From [Pseudopropionibacterium] massiliense (GTDB taxonomy: Bacteria; Actinomycetota; Actinomycetes; Propionibacteriales; Propionibacteriaceae), in the NCBI RefSeq assembly GCF_900607225.1, contig NZ_LR027842.1, forward strand, positions 3,149,141 to 3,213,140: a stretch of DNA of 64,000 bases, in the 5' to 3' direction. Within the stretch, counting starts at the first letter, position 1. Every line of letters starts with the position of its first letter. This document shows positions 27,388 to 35,945 of the stretch, one piece after another. The notes under the pieces were generated by a model. It did no database searches, was not told the DNA's origin, and saw only the letters and a list, made by a program, of their open reading frames with translations. The position numbers and the translations under genes are program-made.

Positions 27388-27405
27388 TACCGGGATCGCG
27401 TGACG

Positions 27406-28215
27406 TCACCCGTTCGCGGCGGGCCGAGCCGTCAACACGAGGATTCTCTCCTCGATCATCCGGAACATCGGGGTCCAGGTGATCAGCCAACTCCGAGGTT
27501 GGATCCGTTTCATCCCCTCGGACAACCTGACGTCGCGTTCGGCCCGGAAACCGGGAGCGACGGTGCGGCAGAACTTCTTGCCGTTGCGGCACCCGTAGGT
27601 GAACCGCGCCCCGGACTTGACGACGGACTTCTCCCGCCCGAAACGCCGGAACAGAGGCGCCATGACCTCGACCAGGGCCGTCGCGCCGGGGAAGAAGTCG
27701 TGGATGATCCCCATCAGGACCCGCAGGTCGTCGGCGCTCAGGTACATGGTCAGGCCCTCGACGATGACCAGAACCTCACCCGCCACCTCCACTTCCTCGG
27801 GCCACCGCGGGTCCATGGCCGAGGCGGAGATCATCCGGACCCGGTCCACCGGGGCGATGAGTTGCCGACGGATGTCGATCACCTGCGGTAGGTCGAGGTC
27901 GTACCAATGCACCTTTCCGTCGTCGACACGGTGGAATCGGGTGTCCAGCCCGCACGCGATGTTGACGACGGTGCAGCCGGGATGCCGGGTGATGAAGTCG
28001 TGGACGAGGTCGTCGAACAGCAGGGTGCGGGCCGCGGTCCCGAAGGACATGAACCGATCGGTTCGAGCGGCCGTGAAGTCGTAGTCGATGCGAGAGACCA
28101 GCTCGACCGCCTGCGGGTCGGACAGCAGCTGCGGGTGGGACAGCGCATACTGGGCCCTGGCGTGCAGGGTCTGCAACATGGTTTCCGGCACCCCGGTGAG
28201 TTCGACTTTCTCCAT
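27406..28215 (-). CDS. Leucine carboxyl methyltransferase-superfamily O-methyltransferase
   Basis: A 269-residue class I SAM-dependent methyltransferase of the LCM/PPM superfamily. Seen: TDRFMSFGTAARTLLFDD, the SAM-binding motif CTVVNIACGLDTRFHR, HWYDLDLPQVIDIR with the ribose-binding Asp, and VLVIVEGLTMYL, a signature of the group. The ATG at 28215 is preferred over an upstream GTG because family members begin close to the first helix. It is similar to Tetracenomycin C O-methyltransferase-like proteins, but the substrate is unknown. It is not near enough to the 43-64 kb cluster to be assigned to it. Confidence 0.85.
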   Translation of the reverse strand: MEKVELTGVPETMLQTLHARAQYALSHPQLLSDPQAVELVSRIDYDFTAARTDRFMSFGTAARTLLFDDLVHDFITRHPGCTVVNIACGLDTRFHRVDDGKVHWYDLDLPQVIDIRRQLIAPVDRVRMISASAMDPRWPEEVEVAGEVLVIVEGLTMYLSADDLRVLMGIIHDFFPGATALVEVMAPLFRRFGREKSVVKSGARFTYGCRNGKKFCRTVAPGFRAERDVRLSEGMKRIQPRSWLITWTPMFRMIEERILVLTARPAANG

Positions 28216-28317
28216 GTCCCCAGTCTCTCCCTGGAGATGGCGGAGGTTCACCCCGGGACCGCCCGGGAGGCACCTCCCCGCCGGCCCCGCGGATGATTCA
28301 GGCGATGGGGTCCGGTC

Positions 28318-28677
28318 TCACCACACGTCGATGGACCACGAGTAGACCGGGATTCCCTCCTCGGTCGCCATGCCATCCAACCGAAAAGGTATGACGCTCT
28401 TGTCGCGGTACTCGGGGGTGCAGGAGTAGCCGTCCGCTCTGTGATCCCTGACGAGGCCCTCGATCGTCTCGTCGTGATGCTCCTTGCGTTCAACGACGGA
28501 CGCGGGGACGAAGACGCGGTTCATGGGCATGTCCTGCCCGCCGAAACGCAGCGGGACGAGGTGCAGCGGCACCAGTTGTCCCTCGGCGGCCAGGGCCTCG
28601 GCCATCGGAACGGAGTCGACCGTCGCGAAATCGAACGCCCTCGCCCGTCTCCTGCCCAGCCAGTCGAGAAATCCCAT
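28318..28677 (-). CDS. Hypothetical protein
   Basis: A 119-residue protein starting MGFLDWLGRRRAR with an excellent ribosome site (GGAGGTGACG). The amphipathic, basic start could bind membrane. The rest is an alpha/beta sequence including FVPASVVERKEHHDE and YSCTPEYRDKSVIPFRLD, without recognised motifs. It is separated by about 100 bases from the methyltransferase gene and about 150 from the MFS gene, so probably an independent unit. Confidence 0.6.
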   Translation of the reverse strand: MGFLDWLGRRRARAFDFATVDSVPMAEALAAEGQLVPLHLVPLRFGGQDMPMNRVFVPASVVERKEHHDETIEGLVRDHRADGYSCTPEYRDKSVIPFRLDGMATEEGIPVYSWSIDVW

Positions 28678-28823
28678 CGTCACCTCCGTCTGCACGCGCC
28701 CCGTGTTCCCCGTCCGCGCACCATGGCTCAGTTCCCCGCAACCACAGTAACCAGCCGATGGGCGAAGAGCCCCGGAACGTGCCCCGGGTCATCCGAAAGG
28801 CCGACAGGAAACGGGTCGCGACC

Positions 28824-30209
28824 TCACGCCTCCGCGTTGACGCCCCCGACGACCTCACCCACGCGGACCTCGGTCTTCCTCGAAACGACCAGCTGCTCCT
28901 TGAGATTGTCCTCGAGAACCCGGATGGCCCTGACCCGGGGTGTGATCACCGCGATGAGGATCAGCAGGATCCCGACGAGCCCGAACATCAGCCCGATGCC
29001 CCGTGACGCCCCGACGCCGACGATGCCACCGACACTGTCGGCCAGCGCCCCTCCGGGTCGCAGCAGCGGGTTGAACACGTTGTCGGCGAGCGGCCCTGCG
29101 ATGCAGTAGGCGGCGAGGAAACCGAGCTGGGACACCAGGCCCATCAGTCCCCAGATCTTGCCCTGGGTCTCGTTGGGAATCCACGACCTCGTGAGCACCT
29201 CGACGCTCGTGTTCAACGGCGGCAGGATCATGAAGAACAGGAATGTGGCGGCCCCGATCAGCACCACGTCGGTGGTCATTCCCAGGCCGATCACGACGAC
29301 CCCGCCGAACGCCAGCGCGATCGCCAGGTATCGGATGTGGTTGTTTCCCATATTGAACACCCCGATGGCCAGGCTGGCCACGACCATGCCGATGGCGGCC
29401 ACCGAGCGCACCAGCCCGAGGGTCTGTTCGTCGGCGAGGTCGAGCATCATCGGGGTCAGGAGGGTCTGCAGGAATCCCATGCAGAAGGTCATCAGGGTCA
29501 CCAGCAGCATCAGCACCACGATGCCGCGGTTGCGGGCGAAGTATGCCAGCCCGCTGCGGAAATCCTCCCAGAAGCCCTGTTCGACCGGTTTCGGCTCCGC
29601 TTTGATCGTGCGCCACACGATCACCGTGAACGACACGGTCGTCACCATTGTCGCGACGTCGATCATCAGGACCGCGTTGATGCCGAACTGCACCATCACC
29701 AGGCCCGCGACCGCAGGAGAGATGAGGTACTGCGCGGCGGCCGCCAGCTGGGTCATGCCGGAGGCCCTGGCGTACTGTTCGGGCGTCAGCAGGTCGGTGA
29801 CGGTGGCGCGGTAGGCCGGGTCGAGCAGCGCCTCGAAGACCGAGCTGAAGGCCACGCAGGCGCAGATCACCCAGACCTCGCGGAAGCCGAGGTGGAAGGC
29901 GGCCAGCAGGGCGATCAGCCCGATCGCCGACAACGTGTCGCTGAGGATCATCATCAGACGTCGATCGAACCGGTCCACCAGGACCCCGGCCAGCGGCGCC
30001 AGCAGCAGCCCGGGCAGGAACGCGGCGAGCATGATGAGCGCGCCGGGTGTCGTCTGCCCCGTCTCCTGGTACACGAACACCCCGAGCCCGAAGGCGGTCA
30101 TGCCGTTGCCGACCCGGGCGATGAGCTGCGTCAGCCATATCAGTTGAAAAGCGCGAAGATTCCGGGTGGCCTGCGGGTTCTCGGCAACCTTCGTGAAGTT
30201 CTTCTTCAT
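28824..30209 (-). CDS. MFS exporter (DHA3/macrolide-efflux-like)
   Basis: About 461 residues with 12 predicted hydrophobic segments. The opening RAFQLIWLTQLIARVGNGMTAFGLGVFVYQETG and the loop VLVDRFDRRLMMILSD are typical of the EntS/macrolide-efflux branch of the major facilitator superfamily. Three ATG codons occur in a row at 30209-30215. The last is chosen because GGGGAG lies about six bases before it. It is single-gene, with the SPFH operon terminator upstream. The substrate is unknown. Confidence 0.85.
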   Translation of the reverse strand: MKKNFTKVAENPQATRNLRAFQLIWLTQLIARVGNGMTAFGLGVFVYQETGQTTPGALIMLAAFLPGLLLAPLAGVLVDRFDRRLMMILSDTLSAIGLIALLAAFHLGFREVWVICACVAFSSVFEALLDPAYRATVTDLLTPEQYARASGMTQLAAAAQYLISPAVAGLVMVQFGINAVLMIDVATMVTTVSFTVIVWRTIKAEPKPVEQGFWEDFRSGLAYFARNRGIVVLMLLVTLMTFCMGFLQTLLTPMMLDLADEQTLGLVRSVAAIGMVVASLAIGVFNMGNNHIRYLAIALAFGGVVVIGLGMTTDVVLIGAATFLFFMILPPLNTSVEVLTRSWIPNETQGKIWGLMGLVSQLGFLAAYCIAGPLADNVFNPLLRPGGALADSVGGIVGVGASRGIGLMFGLVGILLILIAVITPRVRAIRVLEDNLKEQLVVSRKTEVRVGEVVGGVNAEA

Positions 30210-30363
30210 CATCATCTCCCCATATCTCTGGGGCCGCGTCACCGCACCACCCCGAAACGTCGTTGCACAGGCGTCCAGAACGTTTCCGCTCTCGCACCAG
30301 CAGGTGTGTTGTGATTCATCGTAAGTCGACGGAGACGAGAGAGCGGCGGGAATGCACCCAAAG

Positions 30364-30404
30364 TTGATGCGGGCCGTGGGCGCTGCACCCACGGCCCGCA
30401 TCAA
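30364..30404 (-). terminator. Strong terminator-like hairpin after the SPFH operon
   Basis: Perfect 17-bp arms at 30364-30380 and 30388-30404 with a 7-base loop (CGCTGCA on the plus strand), starting 15 bases after the stop of the last gene of the 30419-33460 operon. Only a short CTTTG follows the stem, so termination efficiency is uncertain. The stem is the most stable in this region. Confidence 0.7.
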
Positions 30405-30418
30405 ACGGTCCAGTGTTC

Positions 30419-31579
30419 TCAAAACTGGATGTCGTCGGCGATCCCGGGACCAGTCTGAGACGCGATACGGGCGGCGATCTCCCGCTGCTTTGCCTGCTGC
30501 AAGGTGATGAGGGAATCCGCGTTGCGCAGGTCCATCATCCAGTTCACCCCGGCACTGCCGACCTGGGCAACGGTGACCCCATAGTTGGACTCAAGGTAGC
30601 CGCCCGCGTCGAGACCCGCCTCGGTGGCGGCAGCTGCGGCGGCTGCGCACTCGATGTAGAAGTCACGGTCGGTGGACAGCCGGGCCGCGTTCGACGGCGC
30701 CCCACCGGCGGAGCCTGCCGCGTCGAACTTCGGGTGGGGACGGGACATGAGGTTCGCGTACTCCATACCGACTGTCATCGGGAACATCTGGACGCGCTGG
30801 GTCCATTCCGCCGACGCCTGATCCCACTGGGGGCGTTCAACGCCGAGGATACGCGCGATCTCGTCACCCGAAATCCCGGCGTGCATCTTCGCCGACGCTG
30901 CGACCCAGTCGTGCAGGGAAACCCCGAGCACCGGCTGGAGTTCTGGGGCAGCCGGGTTGACCTGTCGCATCGCCTCGATGGGCGCGAAGGCGGCGTTCTC
31001 GGCGGCACGGGCAGCGGCGCCGGAGGGGTCGTGGTAGAACCCGAGCAGCGCATTGTTCATCGAGGTGTGGATCGACACCACCCGGCTGATCGCCCCGGTG
31101 GCGTGTTCCATGGGGTCCTGACCGGAGATGCGCAGCCCGATGTACTCGCGCACCTCCTCGACCATGGCCTCCAGCGTGGTGTGGATGTCCGAGTTGGCCA
31201 GCACCAGATGACGGTTGCCCCGGAAATCACCGAGCCGCGCCTGTTCCACGTCGGCCTGCGCCAGCTGCGCCTCCCACTGGGCCAGCGCCTGCTGTGCCCC
31301 CGCGACGTCACCGGCCTCGACGGCCTGCACCGGAGCGACGTGCCCGTCACGCACCCGCGCCCAGATCCCGTACCAGGCGTCGGCGTACTGGACGGCGGCC
31401 GGGTCGAGGCCGGCCGGGGGGCGGGGACGCGAGAGGTCGCGGGCCTCGTCGACGTCCATCAGCATCTCAAGGCTGTACGGGAAGGCATGGGTGATCCAGT
31501 CGACGTGCTCCACACCGCGCACGGCATCGCTGATCCCGGAGACGGTCTCCTTGGCTTTCTTGAAGAATTTTCCCAGCAT
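30419..31579 (-). CDS. Hypothetical protein of the SPFH operon
   Basis: A 386-residue, Ala-rich, largely helical soluble protein beginning MLGKFFKKAKETVSGI (CAGGAAAC ribosome site). The central part has repeated long helices with acidic and Gln residues, and WAASAKMHAGISGDEIARILGVERPQWD resembles a small helical domain. I do not recognise the family. It is the fourth and last gene of an operon with an SPFH-SHOCT protein and two zinc-ribbon proteins, which suggests a membrane-associated stress or quality-control complex. Confidence 0.7.
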   Translation of the reverse strand: MLGKFFKKAKETVSGISDAVRGVEHVDWITHAFPYSLEMLMDVDEARDLSRPRPPAGLDPAAVQYADAWYGIWARVRDGHVAPVQAVEAGDVAGAQQALAQWEAQLAQADVEQARLGDFRGNRHLVLANSDIHTTLEAMVEEVREYIGLRISGQDPMEHATGAISRVVSIHTSMNNALLGFYHDPSGAAARAAENAAFAPIEAMRQVNPAAPELQPVLGVSLHDWVAASAKMHAGISGDEIARILGVERPQWDQASAEWTQRVQMFPMTVGMEYANLMSRPHPKFDAAGSAGGAPSNAARLSTDRDFYIECAAAAAAATEAGLDAGGYLESNYGVTVAQVGSAGVNWMMDLRNADSLITLQQAKQREIAARIASQTGPGIADDIQF

Positions 31580-31611
31580 GTTTCCTGCTCTCTTGAGTGT
31601 CGTGGAACCGA

Positions 31612-32220
31612 TCAGTTTCCGATATGGGCGGGACCAGCCACCCACGGGTCATCAGGGCGTCTCCTGGCGGTGACGCGTGTCGCCGCGACCATGGTCGAGG
31701 ACGGCGTGAAGGTGGCGCGGGAACCACATCCCTGGCACGCCAGGTAGACCGAGACGGGGTACAGGTACGGAACCGGCACGGGTGCCCCGCACTGGGAGCA
31801 TGTGAGCCGGATCGCGCGCCAATCGGTGACGGCTTGCTCCCAGATGGCCTGGTCGTGGTCGGTCTCGGGGGCGGCGAAGGCCTCCTCGGCGATGGCCTCG
31901 AGGCTGTCCTCCCACGCCTCGAACCGCTCCTCGATGCGTTCGTAGGCGGCCTCGGTCGCGGGGTCGTCGATCGTCGCGAACACCTTGAACTGTTGCTCGA
32001 AGACCTCGCGACCCTTGTTCGCCAGTCCTGTGATCTGAGAGGTCACCCCGGCTTGGAGGGTGTGGGCCGCGACGCGGGTGTCCTCGTCGCCGGAGGCCTG
32101 CATCTCCGCGAAGGTGGTAGCCGCCTCGGCAGCCACCTCGCGGGCACGGAACGTCAGTTTTCCCAGGAACGTTTCGAGGCGCGGGACGAGGGCGTTGAGC
32201 TGGTCGCTGGAGTGACTCAC
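31612..32220 (-). CDS. Coiled-coil protein with C-terminal zinc ribbon
   Basis: A 202-residue protein. Residues 1-135 are long amphipathic helices rich in Ala and Glu. Residues about 145-175 hold a four-Cys zinc ribbon (LTCSQCGAPVPVPY, then LACQGCGSRATF). The GTG start overlaps the stop of the preceding small zinc-ribbon gene (GTGA). It is probably a structural or adaptor subunit working with the SPFH protein encoded in the same operon. Confidence 0.75.
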   Translation of the reverse strand: MSHSSDQLNALVPRLETFLGKLTFRAREVAAEAATTFAEMQASGDEDTRVAAHTLQAGVTSQITGLANKGREVFEQQFKVFATIDDPATEAAYERIEERFEAWEDSLEAIAEEAFAAPETDHDQAIWEQAVTDWRAIRLTCSQCGAPVPVPYLYPVSVYLACQGCGSRATFTPSSTMVAATRVTARRRPDDPWVAGPAHIGN

Positions 32221-32441
32221 GGGCGCTCCTGCGGGTCTCGGGCGTATTCGGTGGCGAGGGCGGCGACGAAGACGTGCCCGCAGTAGCTGCACTCCCCGAC
32301 CCCGTCGGCCTCGGACCGCGGCGCACCGCAGTCGGGGCAGGTGCGGGTCTCGGCGCGTGTCTTCTCCTCCTCGAAGCGGATCGATGATCTGGGCGCGGAA
32401 ACGGCCTGGCGACGCATCCTCTCGACGAACGACTCGGCCAT
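32217..32441 (-). CDS. Small zinc-ribbon protein
   Basis: A 74-residue protein with a basic helical start (MAESFVERMRRQ) and one four-Cys ribbon: CPDCGAPRSEADGVGECSYCGHVF. The ATG shares a base with the stop of the SPFH gene (TGATG), and the gene end overlaps the next start, so all four genes are tightly coupled. Function unknown. Similar small ribbons accompany YdjI-type SPFH proteins. Confidence 0.75.
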   Translation of the reverse strand: MAESFVERMRRQAVSAPRSSIRFEEEKTRAETRTCPDCGAPRSEADGVGECSYCGHVFVAALATEYARDPQERP

Positions 32442-33460
32442 CACAGGGCCTCGATGATTTGAGTTTTCTTGGCGTTGAACTCGTCCGCGGTGATGAGCCC
32501 GGCCTCGAACATCTTCTTCAGCTTCGCGAGTCGCTCGACGGGATCATCCGTCCCCGCGGACGGTGCGGACGGCGCGGGCGCTGCCGGTTGTGCCGGCTGC
32601 ATCGGCTGGGCGGGGAAACCCTGCTGGGCCGGTGCGCCGAGCTGCTGCTGCACCTGCCCCATCGCGATGCCCATGGCCATTCCTCCCTGGACGCCCTGCC
32701 CGGCTGCGGTGTTGGGGTTGGCGGTTGCGATGGCGGTGTTGAAGGCCTGGAACCGCGACATGTCACCGATCATGTTCATGCTGGTGACCTTGTCGTAGTA
32801 CTCGTTGACCTCGTCGGGCAGCGTCACCGAGGTCACGGTGAACTGGGTGAGCGTCACCCCCAGGTCCAGGAAATAGGGAGCGATGGCGGGTTGCAGGCGT
32901 GCGTTGACCGCCGACAGGTTTGCGGCGACGTCGAGGACGGAGATCTGCTGGGTGGCCAGCACCTCACCGAACTTCGCGGCGATGTAGTCACGAAGCTGGA
33001 CTTCGAGGTCGCGGATCGTCAGCACCGGATAGGCGCCAGCGTATTCACGGAAGAACCGGGGAATGTCGGTGACGCGCGCGGAGTAGGACCCGAACGCACG
33101 CACCCGAACCTGCCCGAACTTCTCGTCGGCCATCATCACCGGCGCCGGGGTTCCCCACTTGAGATCGATGAACTGGCGGGTGGCGATGTAGAAGATGTCG
33201 TAGATGTGCGGCGACGCGAACCCGTACTTCCACCCCGCGAGGTTGGACAGGATCGGGATGTTGCCGGTCGGGAGGCTGTAGGTGCCGGGCAGGTAGACAC
33301 CGGCGGCCTGACCCTTTGCCAGCAGCAGGGCGTTCTGGTTCTCCCGGACGATCAATTTCGCCCCGGATTTGATCCGCCCGTCGGGATCCGGGTAGCGCCA
33401 CAGTACAAGCTGCGGGTCCGGGTCGAGACATTCAACAATTTCGATCCAGGGCAGTGCCAC
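32441..33460 (-). CDS. SPFH-domain protein with C-terminal SHOCT motif (YdjI/virion-core-like)
   Basis: A 339-residue protein. Residues about 1-250 are an SPFH/band-7 domain of the YdjI type: ECLDPDPQLVLWRYPDPDGRIKSGAKLIVRENQ, then GTYSLPTGNIPIL and DLGVTLTQFTVTSVTLPDEV. A Gln/Pro/Ala-rich linker follows, and the end is a SHOCT helix pair (DPVERLAKLKKMFEAGLITADEFNAKKTQIIEAL is its region, residues 305-339). The GTG at 33460 has AAGGAG seven bases upstream and is preferred over a TTG at 33481. SPFH proteins scaffold membrane microdomains. This is the first gene of the operon. Confidence 0.88.
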   Translation of the reverse strand: MALPWIEIVECLDPDPQLVLWRYPDPDGRIKSGAKLIVRENQNALLLAKGQAAGVYLPGTYSLPTGNIPILSNLAGWKYGFASPHIYDIFYIATRQFIDLKWGTPAPVMMADEKFGQVRVRAFGSYSARVTDIPRFFREYAGAYPVLTIRDLEVQLRDYIAAKFGEVLATQQISVLDVAANLSAVNARLQPAIAPYFLDLGVTLTQFTVTSVTLPDEVNEYYDKVTSMNMIGDMSRFQAFNTAIATANPNTAAGQGVQGGMAMGIAMGQVQQQLGAPAQQGFPAQPMQPAQPAAPAPSAPSAGTDDPVERLAKLKKMFEAGLITADEFNAKKTQIIEAL

Positions 33461-34197
33461 GTTCAAACTCCTTGTGACCAAACTGATCGTCAGCGGTGAT
33501 CAGCGGGAGGAGTGTAGCAAGCCACACACGACACGGTTCATGCCCCGGGCACCAGCCGTCACGGCTCTGACAAGGGGTAATGCGCCCCGGTCCGCGGGAA
33601 GCCCTTCCCGGCCTCCACGCGGAACGACCACGCAACGAGCCCCCACCCGGGCATTCAGCCTGTGTGGCCGGCAGACTGCTGCGGCCCTTGCTTCACCGTT
33701 GACCGCGCCAGCGGAAGGCGAAGACCGCCAGGACGCGACCAGTCGACGGATGATGCCCTCATCCCGGTCGCTGGTGACGCTGAGCGCAAGGAGGCTTATT
33801 CGCAGGATGCTGGTTGAGCCAGCTCGTGAGCGCCAGCGAACGGCTGTGTCAAAACCACCAGGCGACCGAGAAACACACTCGGACCCCGGAGCCCTCAGAC
33901 ATCTATGGGGTGGTGTCGACTCGGACTGCTCCTTCGTCCCGGTCCGGCTCAACCAGCTTCAGAGAAGCCATGAATAAGCCTCCTTGTTCACCGAACCCTC
34001 CTCGGGAGTCAGGCTAGTCCGGTTCCAAGCTGCCAGGGAAGCCCTCCGGATACGCGATGCCCGCTTCAAGGAAAGTTACGCATCGAATCCGGCATGAATA
34101 CGCATGCCTGCGCATCGTGTCGTTGCGGACACTGAAGCCGATCCCCGTCCCGGGACCGGCATCCACACCGCGGAAGGTGACGGTGTGGTCCCTTCGC
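33461..34197. other. Gene-free region of about 740 bases
   Basis: I see no convincing gene. Open frames exist on both strands (for example 33500-33952) but lack family features, have no ribosome site and are rich in Arg, Ser and Pro as expected of chance frames in GC-rich DNA. The part next to 33460 must contain the SPFH operon promoter. No insertion-sequence ends or RNA gene were recognised. It may be the remnant of a lost gene. Confidence 0.4.
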
Positions 34198-34698
34198 TCA
34201 GCCGGTCTGCCACAGCAGCTTGAACCACACTTCGCTGCCGTCGGAACACTGGTGCACGTCGTATCCCTGCTCGTCGATGACGACCGCACGCTGTGTCACG
34301 GATGTGCGCTGCTGGTAGCGCAGCACGTCGTACTCGTCGCTCACCCGCAGCACCCGGTACGGGGCATCCTGGGTTCCGTCGCCGCTGCTCGTCAGGGTGT
34401 CCAGGGCCAGCCGGGCAAATTTCGTCTCGCGCTGCGCCGCTTTCTCGTCACCCAGCTGGTCGTAGCTGTAGGCCAGCATCGCATGTGCCGTGGGGCTCAG
34501 GAACGCCCCGGGCAGCATGCGCCACACCGCGTCGACGGCTCCTTGATAGTTGCCGCTGTCCATCAGCGGAGAGACCACGGACTCGAACAACACGAGGGGG
34601 TCGTAGTTGGCGGCGGCCATGATCTCGGCCTGCAGCGGAGCCAGCGTTTCCTCGCTCGGGTTCAGGACAAAACTTTTCATTACTTCTACGAAATCCAT
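34198..34698 (-). CDS. Hypothetical TPR-like (DUF4919-type) protein
   Basis: A 166-residue protein. Helical pairs such as YDPLVLFESVVSPLMDSGNYQGAVDAVWRML and SPTAHAMLAYSYDQLGDEKAAQRETKFA look like tetratricopeptide repeats. The C-terminal part (APYRVLRVSDEYDVLRYQ, VWFKLLWQ) is a beta domain resembling DUF4919. AAGGAG precedes the ATG. It is downstream of the WD40 lipoprotein gene on the same strand with a 125-base gap, so it may belong to the same accessory locus as the type VII substrate genes. Confidence 0.65.
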   Translation of the reverse strand: MDFVEVMKSFVLNPSEETLAPLQAEIMAAANYDPLVLFESVVSPLMDSGNYQGAVDAVWRMLPGAFLSPTAHAMLAYSYDQLGDEKAAQRETKFARLALDTLTSSGDGTQDAPYRVLRVSDEYDVLRYQQRTSVTQRAVVIDEQGYDVHQCSDGSEVWFKLLWQTG

Positions 34699-34823
34699 TG
34701 CTTCTCCTTGGTCTCGGGTCGCCCTCATCGCCTACACGTGTTGTCGTCGTGAGATTCAGGTTTGCTGCCGACCTCGGAGCATGCCGCGCATCCGAGGAGT
34801 CCTGAATCGTCGGTATCGCGCGT

Positions 34824-35921
34824 TCATGGGAGATCGAAGTGACGCAGGCCGTCCGCCGACCAGCACAGCACGCCGTGTTTTTGCGATGCCGCGTACAGTT
34901 TCTGTCCGTCCGGCGACCACTCCATGCGCCCCACCGTTTCCGGTGGCTCCGGGGCGAGTGAGCTGACCTGGGTTGCCGGGTCCCACAACATGACCTGGGG
35001 ATCGCTTGACGCGGAGATTGCGATCCTGCCGTCCTTGCTGACCGCGACATGGCTTGGGCTACTCGTCGGTGGTTCCGGGCCGGCCTCGACTTGTTCGCCC
35101 CTGATCAGATACGACGCCCCGGGGTCGGAGGTGATGGCTACCAGGACACCGTCGGGGCCATAGGCCACCCCTTTGACCGGATGCGGTACTTCGTGCAGCA
35201 GTTTCTCGCATTCACCGCTGTGAACGTTCCAGATCGAGCACCCGTCCCCTGCTATGACCGCCAATCGATCAGAGTCCGGGCTGAAGCTGAGTCTTCGCGG
35301 TTCACTGATCGTGAGCACCCGCACGGGCCGGCACTGGTCCTTGCGCATTCCCCAGAGTCGGACTGTCCCGTCCCGGCTCGCCGATGCCAAGAGTTCCCCG
35401 TCCTTGCTGAACGCCAGGCCGGCGATGGGTGAACCGAGCTCGTCGATCTTCTCATGTCCTCGAAGCTCCCAGAGCAGGTTTCCCTCACGATCAGTCACCT
35501 GAATCGCGGCATTGAAGGCATCACCCACTGCCAGCCATTCACCTCCAGGGTGCCAGGCCAGCACTCCGTCTCGACGATTGTCCAACCGCCGCACGACCTT
35601 CCCCGTGGATGCGTCCCAGATCACGGTCCCGAACGTCGAGTCAAGCCCCAACACGAACCGGGCGCGCAACTGATTGACCGCCACCAGTGCGCCGTCCGGG
35701 GAGACTGCCAGCCCCTCAGCTGCAATGTAGTCCTCGGGAAAGTACGCAATGTCCACCGTGGAGCCGTCGCTCTTCCGGGAGGGGCTCACGCTCGGGCTCG
35801 ACATCGCCTCGCTCGCTGGGACGCACTCACCGCTCGCCCCCTGCTCGCCACTCGTCCGGCCAGAACCGCACCCGGCCAGCAACGCGCAGAGGCTCACACC
35901 AAGCACGCTACGTCGACGCAC
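34824..35921 (-). CDS. WD40-repeat lipoprotein
   Basis: A 365-residue protein with the N-terminal signal MRRRSVLGVSLCALLAGC and a lipobox Cys, a Ser-rich linker, then WD40-type blades: LAVSPDGALVAV, VLAWHPGGEWLAVGD, LAFSKDGELLASASRDGTVRLWG, LSFSPDSDRLAVIAGDGCSIWN, VAVSKDGRIAISASSDPQVMLWD and MEWSPDGQKLYAASQ. It is an extracellular membrane-anchored beta-propeller. The GTG start follows AGGGAG and lies 25 bases after the end of the toxin-like gene, so it is probably in the same operon. It could be a surface receptor or an immunity-type partner, but that is only inferred from position. Confidence 0.85.
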   Translation of the reverse strand: MRRRSVLGVSLCALLAGCGSGRTSGEQGASGECVPASEAMSSPSVSPSRKSDGSTVDIAYFPEDYIAAEGLAVSPDGALVAVNQLRARFVLGLDSTFGTVIWDASTGKVVRRLDNRRDGVLAWHPGGEWLAVGDAFNAAIQVTDREGNLLWELRGHEKIDELGSPIAGLAFSKDGELLASASRDGTVRLWGMRKDQCRPVRVLTISEPRRLSFSPDSDRLAVIAGDGCSIWNVHSGECEKLLHEVPHPVKGVAYGPDGVLVAITSDPGASYLIRGEQVEAGPEPPTSSPSHVAVSKDGRIAISASSDPQVMLWDPATQVSSLAPEPPETVGRMEWSPDGQKLYAASQKHGVLCWSADGLRHFDLP

Positions 35922-35945
35922 GTCACTTTCTCCCTGACCTCTCGC

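Noticed and set aside
25215-27403. Long open frames overlapping the DUF2339 gene on both strands
   Set aside because: The membrane-protein frame has clear hydrophobic segments and family order; the others are His/Gln/Arg-rich shadows.
33500-33952. Possible genes on either strand in the 33.5-34.2 kb gap
   Set aside because: No ribosome site, no recognisable motif, and amino acid composition typical of chance frames.
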